A stretch of 43,091 nucleotides of DNA from an uncultured Candidatus Saccharibacteria bacterium (lineage in GTDB: Bacteria > Patescibacteriota > Saccharimonadia > Saccharimonadales > Saccharimonadaceae). Each line of letters begins with the position of its first letter. The stretch's first letter is position 1. Positions 37,675 to 43,091 of this stretch are shown here, piece by piece. Position numbers and translations under genes: made by a program. The stretch covers positions 1 to 43,091 of the forward strand of contig CAMUBZ010000008.1 in the NCBI GenBank assembly GCA_947087275.1, written 5' to 3'. The notes under the pieces were generated by a model. The model ran no database searches, was not told the origin of the DNA, and worked only from the letters and a program-made list of their open reading frames with translations.

Positions 37675-38181
37675 CTAGCGCTCTTGCAGTTGGGTCAGAA
37701 CTTGTTTGAGTTGAGTATGGTAAGTGTGTTTACCAGAAAGCACAATTGGCATTTCGGCATCGGATGGCCCTTCCATGGCGCCAATGCGAGAATCATAGAC
37801 GGTTTTGGCCTTTTCGACACTTTTGAGACGGGTCTTGAGACGAGCCTTGACGGTACTAACATCGGTCTGAATCCAGATCAAAGTAGGAGAATAGCCGGCT
37901 GACCGCAGGATTTCGGCCAATTCTTTGCGATCCTTGGCGGTGTCGTTGCATCCTTCGAATACCAAAGTGGCGCCAGTCCGGGCGATTTGCTCGACTAATA
38001 GCAAGATGAATTGACGAGACAAGTTGTGTTCTTGCTTCAAAGCATCCAAATCATAAAATGTAGCATTAAATTGATCAGCAAATTGCTTGGCAAAAGTGGT
38101 TTTGCCGCTGCACGGGACGCCAAAAACTAGGATTGCGCGTTGGCCGTTGCTGGGTGTCGTGTGTGATTTTTTAGTTTCCAT
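37675..38181 (-). CDS. Small P-loop kinase (AAA_33/zeta-toxin-like fold)
   Basis: A 168-aa soluble protein with Walker A FGVPCSGKTTF (20-30) and, further on, FYDLDALKQEH (where kinases of this group have a D-x-D substrate contact) and TLVFEGCNDTAKDRKEL. The layout matches small ATP-dependent kinases of uncertain substrate. I chose the ATG at 38181 because GGAGG lies 5 nt upstream; an in-frame TTG at 38205 is less likely. It overlaps the end of the YhhN-like gene by 11 nt. Confidence 0.75.
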   Translation of the reverse strand: METKKSHTTPSNGQRAILVFGVPCSGKTTFAKQFADQFNATFYDLDALKQEHNLSRQFILLLVEQIARTGATLVFEGCNDTAKDRKELAEILRSAGYSPTLIWIQTDVSTVKARLKTRLKSVEKAKTVYDSRIGAMEGPSDAEMPIVLSGKHTYHTQLKQVLTQLQER

Positions 38182-38911
38182 GTCTACCTCCATTTTGTAG
38201 CACAATTACCTTCCTTTGTTTCATTGTAGCATACTTTGAACTGTTTGACACTAGAATTTGTGAAGGATAATAGAAAAACCAGGCAAAAAAGTTGGCTGGG
38301 GCGTAGAGGAAGGCGGGAAACATTTGATTCAATGACAGATATGAAATTCCGGTGCAAGCGTCACAACACAAAAAGAGCAAGAATCCAAGAAATCCGCAGA
38401 AAGCCTGGAGATTTTGCGGATTTTGGCGCCACCAGCGCCAACTAACATATATGTTAGTGACAATGGCGACGATGTAAAACCCGCAGATAAGATACATCAT
38501 AGGGATAATCTGCCAGATGAGGTTGATGATCATAGTGACGACGGCGAGTCCGGCAAAGCTGATAATCTGGGTGATGTAGTTCTTGCCTTCGAGGCGTATG
38601 GTGTGGAGAATCTGAGCAAACAGAAAGATGAGGACGCCAGCCTCGGCAGTGTTATTGACGGCGAGGATAATGTCAGCACAGAAAGTGACTAAAAGCGCGA
38701 GTTGCAAGAGACGGTCTTTGGGAAAGATGCGGAGCGCATAGATAAAACAGAGAAAAATGCCACCGATTTTGATGAAAGTGAGGGTGAAATTGTGGGGCGT
38801 AGCAAGTCCAAGAACAACAATAGCCAAGAAAATCCAAGCCCAAATGGCCGGCCAAGGTGCGGGAAAGGGGTTGGTCCAATTGGAGCGCGGGGTTTGCGAT
38901 GTGGCTTTCAT
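38171..38911 (-). CDS. YhhN-like multi-pass membrane protein
   Basis: A 246-aa protein with about eight membrane helices. The segment CGFLGFLLFLCCDACTGISY in the sixth helix resembles the G-x-x-x-F-x-x-S-D-x-x-x-x signature of the YhhN/TMEM86 family, which includes lysoplasmalogenases. The match is by pattern and topology only, so the enzyme activity is not claimed. The extended -10 TGC-TACAAT ends 7 nt before the ATG, implying a leaderless mRNA, while the two genes behind it have ribosome sites. Confidence 0.5.
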   Translation of the reverse strand: MKATSQTPRSNWTNPFPAPWPAIWAWIFLAIVVLGLATPHNFTLTFIKIGGIFLCFIYALRIFPKDRLLQLALLVTFCADIILAVNNTAEAGVLIFLFAQILHTIRLEGKNYITQIISFAGLAVVTMIINLIWQIIPMMYLICGFYIVAIVTNIYVSWRWWRQNPQNLQAFCGFLGFLLFLCCDACTGISYLSLNQMFPAFLYAPANFFAWFFYYPSQILVSNSSKYATMKQRKVIVLQNGGRHGN

Positions 38912-38918
38912 GGTATCT

Positions 38919-38927
38919 ATTGTAGCA
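38919..38927 (-). promoter_or_regulatory. Extended -10 element 7 nt before the YhhN-like ATG
   Basis: Minus strand TGC-TACAAT (hexamer 38919-38924), 7 nt, ATG at 38911. No Shine-Dalgarno site. Confidence 0.55.
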
Positions 38928-38931
38928 TAAC

Positions 38932-40179
38932 TTATTTGAGATACATGACGGCAATGTCGACATTGCCGCTAATTCCATCAACTTGGCCGCTATCGGTGAG
39001 CTGCCAGAGCCAGTAGTCGCCGGTATAAGTGGCATAATCATAATATTGGGCGAGCCAAACTGGCGCGGTGGGTTGCCAGAATTGTTCAAGATAGTATTTG
39101 CTGCCATAGAGAGTGGTTTTGTAACCATGGCTGGCGGCGGTACTAAGAAAAGCCTCGGCGACTTGGTTGAGAATGCGAAAACTCATACCATATTGGTTGA
39201 AATCGCTCCAATCCTCCCAGTCAAAGACAACGCCGAGTTCGACCGAGTAATTTTGGATTTGCTCGTGGACCCATTCGGCTTGAGTCTGAGCCTCGCTGAC
39301 ATTGTCAGCGTAGGAATAGAAATAGACTCCGACAGGTAGACCGACGGCAGTGGCACCTTCAATATTGGCTTGGAATTTGGTGTCGAGGAAATTTTCGTCG
39401 TTGTAGCCATAACCAACGCGTAGAAAAGCAAATTCGACGCCAGAGGCTTTGACTTTGTTCCAATTGATGTCGCCTTGCCAAGAGGAGACGTCGATGCCGA
39501 TTTTGGTGTCGGCGGTTTTGTGCTGTTGGATAATCTGACTGATCGGCGTGCCGTTGCTAGTGGTAGATGTAGATGTGTTGCCGGTGCTGGGAGTAGGCTC
39601 GACAACGTTGAGGATAAAGGGGTGGCTAGTGCTATTGCTGCTGGCGTCGGTGATACGATATTCAAGGCTATATTTGCCGACCTTATTGAGATTGTAGTCG
39701 CCGATAATTTCGCGCACGGGGTGATCGTCGAGGTCGTCACCACTGAGCATGAGGTTGGTGAGATCACCGCCATAGCCCTTAGTAACAGTGTAAGTGCTTT
39801 GCCCAAAGACGCGTGGTGGCATAACGTCGGCCACGGTAATAGTAAATGTGCTCTTGCGGCGACGATTTTTGATATTAACGTATTCGAAAGTGACTGATTG
39901 TGTGCCCAGAGTGTCGGTGGGGATGGTAAAATCGTCGACCAGGCTGCCGTTAAGGTGCTCGAGAAAATCGGAAACTTTGACTTCGACGCCAAATGGCACC
40001 GTGAGATAATCGGCAGATTTGAGGGTGACAGAGGTGGCATCTAGACGGCGATTTTCGGCAATGTCATGGGCGATGAGAATGCTGGCAAAGATAGCTATGA
40101 TAACGAGAATGATCGCGCCAAAAATCACGCCTTGGCGGTGTTTGTGTAACCATGACCGGGGCTGCTCTGGGGCAGGCAA
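38932..40179 (-). CDS. GH25 lysozyme with membrane anchor and two Ig-like domains
   Basis: A 415-aa surface protein. A short cytoplasmic lead is followed by a membrane helix (about 17-37), two Ig-like domains (about 50-118 and 120-195; each with the VTFEY / SLEYRITDAS pattern of bacterial wall-binding repeats), a Ser/Thr linker and a GH25 muramidase domain (about 226-414). Catalytic residues are present: IGIDVSSWQGDINW with D230, and FDWEDW with D320 and E322. GH25 enzymes cleave the MurNAc-GlcNAc bond of peptidoglycan, so it may remodel the wall or act on a host bacterium. The start is a TTG, the only candidate in frame; an AAAGGAG lies 17 nt upstream, so the true start is uncertain. Confidence 0.92.
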   Translation of the reverse strand: MPAPEQPRSWLHKHRQGVIFGAIILVIIAIFASILIAHDIAENRRLDATSVTLKSADYLTVPFGVEVKVSDFLEHLNGSLVDDFTIPTDTLGTQSVTFEYVNIKNRRRKSTFTITVADVMPPRVFGQSTYTVTKGYGGDLTNLMLSGDDLDDHPVREIIGDYNLNKVGKYSLEYRITDASSNSTSHPFILNVVEPTPSTGNTSTSTTSNGTPISQIIQQHKTADTKIGIDVSSWQGDINWNKVKASGVEFAFLRVGYGYNDENFLDTKFQANIEGATAVGLPVGVYFYSYADNVSEAQTQAEWVHEQIQNYSVELGVVFDWEDWSDFNQYGMSFRILNQVAEAFLSTAASHGYKTTLYGSKYYLEQFWQPTAPVWLAQYYDYATYTGDYWLWQLTDSGQVDGISGNVDIAVMYLK

Positions 40180-40208
40180 TGTAGTATCGATATAAACTCC
40201 TTTGGACT

Positions 40209-40214
40209 ATTTTA
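40209..40214 (-). promoter_or_regulatory. Possible -10 of the GH25 gene
   Basis: Minus strand TAAAAT, 29 nt before the proposed TTG start. The -35 is not clear. Confidence 0.3.
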
Positions 40215-40255
40215 ACATTTTTTGGGCGAATTTGGCCAAAAATAAGCGTTATGTC

Positions 40256-40284
40256 TTGACAAAAATGTAAATCTGTGATACAAT
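40256..40284 (+). promoter_or_regulatory. Consensus-like promoter of the DapB-like gene pair
   Basis: TTGACA (40256-40261), 17 nt, TACAAT (40279-40284). The leader to the ATG at 40346 is about 55 nt and ends with AAGGAGGGG, an excellent ribosome site. Confidence 0.88.
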
Positions 40285-40345
40285 GATAGGTGAAGTACCT
40301 GAAAATTGCTGAAATTTCAAAATATAATCATAAGGAGGGGCAATT

Positions 40346-40813
40346 ATGAGTGAAAAATGGCAAATTAACCGGGTAAGTACGTCCGAGCGGATTTTCGACA
40401 AGATTAATGTGGAGGTCGATCGGCCATTCGGCATCATCGTTTATGGAGCTGATTGCGATTACAAATTTAAGACTGTAGACAAGTTTTTAAACAACCTTAC
40501 GGACGTTTTCTTTACGAATTACCGGAGCATGATGGAGGATTTCTCTCAGGTAGAGAAGTTACTGGGTGATTTCCGTAGTATGGTAGTAGTAATGAATAGT
40601 AAGGATTCTAAATCGCATCATCTACGTCATGAATGTGTGCAGAAATTGACTGAGGCTGGAGCGAAGGCTGTAGTGGGAGTGTTTGTGAAACCGAAAGGAT
40701 CATTACAGAAGGAAAAAGACGAAGCAACGCGCCGGCATTTGGAGCAATATCCACCGAGTGCGGATGGCTTACGTTACCAAATTATTGTCGATGAAGAGGA
40801 GGAAGAAGCATGA
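40346..40813 (+). CDS. Unknown 155-aa protein paired with the DapB-like gene
   Basis: A soluble protein, no signal or membrane segment. Order: strand IIVYGADCDY (about 29-38), helix YKFKTVDKFLNNLTDVFF, strand MVVVMNSKDSKSHHLRHECV (about 79-98), then AGAKAVVGVFVKPKG (about 104-118) and a strongly acidic end (DEEEEEA). The alternating strands and helices suggest an alpha/beta fold of Rossmann size, but I recognise no family. It overlaps the next gene by 4 nt (ATGA) and shares its promoter, so the two products probably act together. Confidence 0.6.
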   Translation: MSEKWQINRVSTSERIFDKINVEVDRPFGIIVYGADCDYKFKTVDKFLNNLTDVFFTNYRSMMEDFSQVEKLLGDFRSMVVVMNSKDSKSHHLRHECVQKLTEAGAKAVVGVFVKPKGSLQKEKDEATRRHLEQYPPSADGLRYQIIVDEEEEEA

Positions 40814-41601
40814 GTGAAGAAAGAGTGGTGAGGGTGTTGTTTAGTGGTTTGCAGGGACGTACTGGTGTTGAGGCACTGAAAGCTGTAACGCGAATTTCAG
40901 GCATAAAAATCGTGGCTGGCATTACGCGTAAGCTGACGAGCGCTTTGGATTTTGATTTGGGTAATGGAAGTTGTAGCAAGTGGTATTGCTATGCCGATAT
41001 TGCCAACCCATTGAAAGAGCGGCCGAAGGATTTTGATATCATTGTGGACTTTTCACATCCAGATGCTTTTGAAGAAGTCGTAGAATTGGCCGTGCGTACG
41101 CACGTTCCACTAATTAGTGGAACGTCAGGTTTATCTGATCGTCAAATGGCGATGCTGTATGATGCGACCAATAGAATTCCGGTGTTTCGCGGCGGTAACT
41201 TTCGGTTTAAGGTGAAGAAATTCATCGACCAAGCCGTGGAATTAGCGAAAACTCAGAACGGTAATTTTACTTTGTATGAAAATTTCTATGAAGGTAAAAG
41301 TTTGCCGAGTGAAACTTCAAGAGTAATCCAGCGTAGGATTTTTGAAGTAACCGGCAAAACGATCGGTGTGCGCTCTTCGGCTAATCTGCCTAAAGAGGAT
41401 TTACCGTGTGATTGGCTGATTGACTTGGGTACTGAACTGCGTAACAATCTGCGTTGCCATACGGTTGGCCTTGATGAGCTGGCACATGACGTGCTGGAAA
41501 TCGCCAAAGTAATGGTGAACAAGCCGATACAGAAAGGCGAATTTTATGACCTTGACGAGATTTGGGGAGATTTGCCGGCTGACGTGAGGATGCGTGCCTA
41601 A
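40810..41601 (+). CDS. DapB-like dehydrogenase-fold protein lacking the catalytic His pair
   Basis: A 263-aa protein with the layout of 4-hydroxy-tetrahydrodipicolinate reductase (DapB). The Rossmann N-terminus has VLFSGLQGRTGVEAL (9-23; compare G-x-x-G-R-M-G), IIVDFSHPDA (77-86), PLISGTSGLS (100-109) and the C-terminal domain with ENFYEGKSLPSETS (157-170). DapB has E-x-H-H-x-x-K and P-S-G-T in that place; here the two His are Phe and Tyr, K163 is kept, and the S-G-T becomes S-E-T. Ordinary DapB activity is unlikely. It follows the 155-aa gene and is ended by a terminator. A repurposed NAD(P)H enzyme or sensor is possible. Confidence 0.65.
   Translation: MSEERVVRVLFSGLQGRTGVEALKAVTRISGIKIVAGITRKLTSALDFDLGNGSCSKWYCYADIANPLKERPKDFDIIVDFSHPDAFEEVVELAVRTHVPLISGTSGLSDRQMAMLYDATNRIPVFRGGNFRFKVKKFIDQAVELAKTQNGNFTLYENFYEGKSLPSETSRVIQRRIFEVTGKTIGVRSSANLPKEDLPCDWLIDLGTELRNNLRCHTVGLDELAHDVLEIAKVMVNKPIQKGEFYDLDEIWGDLPADVRMRA
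41091..41125. repeat. Two overlapping perfect palindromes inside the DapB-like gene
   Basis: A 14-nt palindrome (41091-41104) overlaps a 24-nt palindrome (41102-41125). Both are perfect over their full length and sit in coding sequence. They encode VRTHVPLISGT. Confidence 0.75.
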
Positions 41602-41624
41602 ACATCTACAGTTTTATGAAGATT

Positions 41625-41653
41625 CCCTGCCGGGTGACTGGCGGGGAGTTTTT
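41625..41653 (+). terminator. Terminator of the DapB-like gene pair
   Basis: CCCTGCC, 8-nt loop, GGCGGGG (one G-T pair), then AGTTTTT. It lies 23 nt after the DapB-like stop. Confidence 0.85.
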
Positions 41654-41654
41654 G

Positions 41655-41688
41655 TTGTCTTTCTGAGAAAATATGCTATAATTATAGC
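41655..41688 (+). promoter_or_regulatory. Promoter of the radical SAM gene, -10 within a palindrome
   Basis: TTGTCT (41655-41660), 16 nt, TATAAT (41677-41682) with TGC before it. The -10 lies inside the 14-nt palindrome GCTATAATTATAGC (41675-41688). The leader (41689-41752) repeats TATAGCC/TATGGC elements that could pair. Confidence 0.65.
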
Positions 41689-41752
41689 CAGTAACTATGG
41701 CTTAATGTTTTAACTATAGCCGCAACTTAATTTTTTGAAGGAGGAACAAACG

Positions 41753-42856
41753 ATGAACAATTTTCCGATTTATTACCCTTGGAGTATATGGCAGTTGCTG
41801 CTTGCAACGAAACCGGCGCGTGAGGCGTTGTGTATGTTGGACGTGCAATTAGGTTCGGCGTGCAATGCCAAATGTCCGCGCTGCGACAGTTCCTGTTGTG
41901 ATTTGAACGAACCGTCCGCCCTCGATATCGAGGCAGTAGGTACGCTTGCTAATCTCGTCGGCAAGCGTACCGCAATACTTAAGAGCAGAGATATTGCTTT
42001 AAGCCAGAGCCGGCCGCAAGGATTTGTCTGTGGTTTAGGTGAGCCAACGGCGGGTCCAAACTTAGAAAAGCTGAAGGATCTGATTTGGCGCACGAAAGAT
42101 AGCGGATTTATTTGGTCCATGTTTAGCAACGGACTGTATTGGGATGATGTGCTTGATAGGTTTTTGGAAGACGGATCTTTAGCGGTGATGATACAGTGCA
42201 ATAGTGATAAGGTTGACTTGGTGGCTGAAACAATGGGGATTAGTCACCAGCAGGCTATAAAGCATCTCGAAAATCGTGAGTACTTGTGGAGTCTGGCGGC
42301 AGAGAGTGTTTTTGCCGGCCATACTGAACCGGGATGCACGCATGTTGCGGCGTCAATTGTTCCGGATAAGGATAATTATCTGGAAGTGCCGCGGATGATT
42401 GATAATTGCGTATCTCACAATGTCTTCCCTCTGGTAGCAGAGCTGGAAGAGGCGGGTAATTCCGTGGGGAAGTATTACGATGATCATCGTCTGGATAAGG
42501 AAATGCTGCGGAATATTGTAGGCTATATCAATATAGCCTACAATATTAAGTATGAGATTCCGCTTTGTCCGGCAGCGATTGGCGCAATTCATGTTAATAA
42601 TCGTAACTTAGTGACAGTAGACGCGTTTACGGGAATGGGATGTAGCTGGTTTGGCATGGGTAACCCTGAGGTGAAAGTGATTGGTGATATTCGTGACATG
42701 GCAGGCGATGAGATTGTGATAGCAACTTTAGCTTATCGCGAAACACGTATTCCGCATGTGCAGGCTGCAATCAAAGATTATCCGGAAATGGTATTTGGCG
42801 GATGTGGCGGTAACGCAAGGAAGTTATTGTCTGAATATGTGGCATTGTACAATTAA
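41753..42856 (+). CDS. Radical SAM protein of unknown substrate
   Basis: A 367-aa protein. The 4Fe-4S motif C-N-A-K-C-P-R-C (C37, C41, C44; CxxxCxxC form) and the GLGEPT motif (94-99, compare GGEP) identify the radical SAM fold. More cysteines nearby (CDSSCC, 44-49) and at the C-terminal end (MGCSWFGMG, FGGCGG) could bind a second cluster. I chose the ATG at 41753, 8 nt after AAGGAGG; a TTG start at 41735 would lie upstream of that site. The product may modify a protein, tRNA or cofactor; nothing nearby fixes the substrate. The coding sequence contains several perfect inverted repeats. Confidence 0.85.
   Translation: MNNFPIYYPWSIWQLLLATKPAREALCMLDVQLGSACNAKCPRCDSSCCDLNEPSALDIEAVGTLANLVGKRTAILKSRDIALSQSRPQGFVCGLGEPTAGPNLEKLKDLIWRTKDSGFIWSMFSNGLYWDDVLDRFLEDGSLAVMIQCNSDKVDLVAETMGISHQQAIKHLENREYLWSLAAESVFAGHTEPGCTHVAASIVPDKDNYLEVPRMIDNCVSHNVFPLVAELEEAGNSVGKYYDDHRLDKEMLRNIVGYINIAYNIKYEIPLCPAAIGAIHVNNRNLVTVDAFTGMGCSWFGMGNPEVKVIGDIRDMAGDEIVIATLAYRETRIPHVQAAIKDYPEMVFGGCGGNARKLLSEYVALYN
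41920..41971. repeat. Palindrome and inverted repeat inside the radical SAM gene (5' part)
   Basis: A 14-nt perfect palindrome (41920-41933) is followed by an 11-bp inverted repeat (41939-41949 with 41961-41971, 11-nt loop). Confidence 0.75.
42512..42547. repeat. 17-bp perfect inverted repeat inside the radical SAM gene (3' part)
   Basis: Arms 42512-42528 and 42531-42547 are perfectly complementary with a 2-nt centre, encoding NIVGYINIAYNI. In RNA the loop would open to about 6 nt, leaving a 15-bp stem within the coding region. Confidence 0.9.
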
Positions 42857-42882
42857 AATTGAATATTGGTTTTGTTCTGACT

Positions 42883-42915
42883 AAAAAGGCTCTGCCGTGA
42901 GGCGGGGTCTTTTTA
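42883..42915. terminator. Bidirectional terminator of the radical SAM gene
   Basis: AAAAA, then GGCTCTGCC (42888-42896), GTGA loop, GGCGGGGTC (42901-42909; G-T pairs allowed), then TTTTT. It also overlaps the stop of the convergent gene. Confidence 0.88.
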
Positions 42916-43091
42916 TTTATGCTCGATAATGATTGAGGCGATGCCGCAGAGCATGCCGCCGATCGGGAAAATTACCCAGTTGATTTGCCAGAGTTGCATG
43001 ACGAAACCGAGGATAAAATAGATAATAGTGGCAATAATCATGATGACGGCGCAGATTTTGCTGAGGCGGTCTTGGTTGGATTTGGTGACTC
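42913..43091 (-). CDS. Membrane protein, 3' end only (cut by the window edge)
   Basis: The last 58 codons of a minus-strand gene end at TAA (42913-42915); the start is beyond the window. Two membrane helices are visible: ICAVIMIIATIIYFILGFVM, and after WQINW, VIFPIGGMLCGIASIIIEHK. The W-x-x-x-W between helices and the I-F-P-I-G-G start of the second recall small two-helix membrane domains, some of which follow DNA-binding domains in Gram-positive regulators. No assignment is justified from the fragment. Confidence 0.65.
   Translation of the reverse strand, partial: VTKSNQDRLSKICAVIMIIATIIYFILGFVMQLWQINWVIFPIGGMLCGIASIIIEHK

Overview
The window looks like a chromosome segment of a Patescibacteria/CPR bacterium, most likely Saccharibacteria (TM7). 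This is inferred from gene content, not from a search. Support includes an S10-spc-alpha ribosomal cluster with no room for L29 (rpmC) or L30 (rpmD), no adk or map between secY and infA, several proteins lacking their usual zinc cysteines, Gram-positive-like surface genes (LCP protein, sortase, GH25 lysozyme), and compact spacing. TGA is used as an ordinary stop (for example 6048-6050), so the UGA=Gly code of Gracilibacteria/SR1 does not apply.

Layout. (1) 1-4.3 kb: rplA, a stand-alone CdiA-type nuclease, rplK, a frameshifted coiled-coil gene on the opposite strand, nusG, secE and tRNA-Gln(CUG). The usual secE-nusG-rplK-rplA operon is cut into separately promoted and terminated units. (2) 4.3-6.5 kb: a NERD-domain protein, a glutamate-racemase-like protein lacking both catalytic cysteines, and a coupled MazF/PemK-like toxin gene with an in-frame TAG. 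(3) 6.6-17.5 kb: an AT-rich surface-polysaccharide locus on the minus strand: initiating sugar transferase, GT2-GT4 fusion, EpsG-like polymerase, pyruvyl transferase, PP-loop protein, CapA-like protein and Wzx flippase, followed by a separately promoted LytR-CpsA-Psr ligase. An 11-base G tract lies in the 5' leader of the operon and could be phase-variable. (4) 17.5-21.1 kb: a Cys-rich membrane protein, Fic enzyme, G5/DUF3761 surface protein, VanZ-like protein, 43-aa membrane peptide and recR. (5) 21.1-36.4 kb: ribosomal genes from rpsI back to rplC, plus rpoA, infA, secY and a sortase, divided into at least four transcription units by internal promoters and terminators. (6) 36.4-43.1 kb: three tandem tiny membrane proteins, a YgjP-type metallopeptidase, a P-loop kinase, a YhhN-like membrane protein, a GH25 lysozyme with Ig-like domains, a two-gene unit with a degenerate DapB-like protein, a radical SAM protein whose gene holds a 17-bp perfect inverted repeat, and the end of another membrane gene.

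Two themes recur. Many single genes have an extended -10 box (TGn plus a TATAAT-like hexamer) ending 6-7 nt before the ATG, implying leaderless mRNAs, whereas operons have ordinary leaders with Shine-Dalgarno sites. Several familiar enzyme or RNA-binding folds have lost hallmark residues: MurI-like, DapB-like, RecR and L36.
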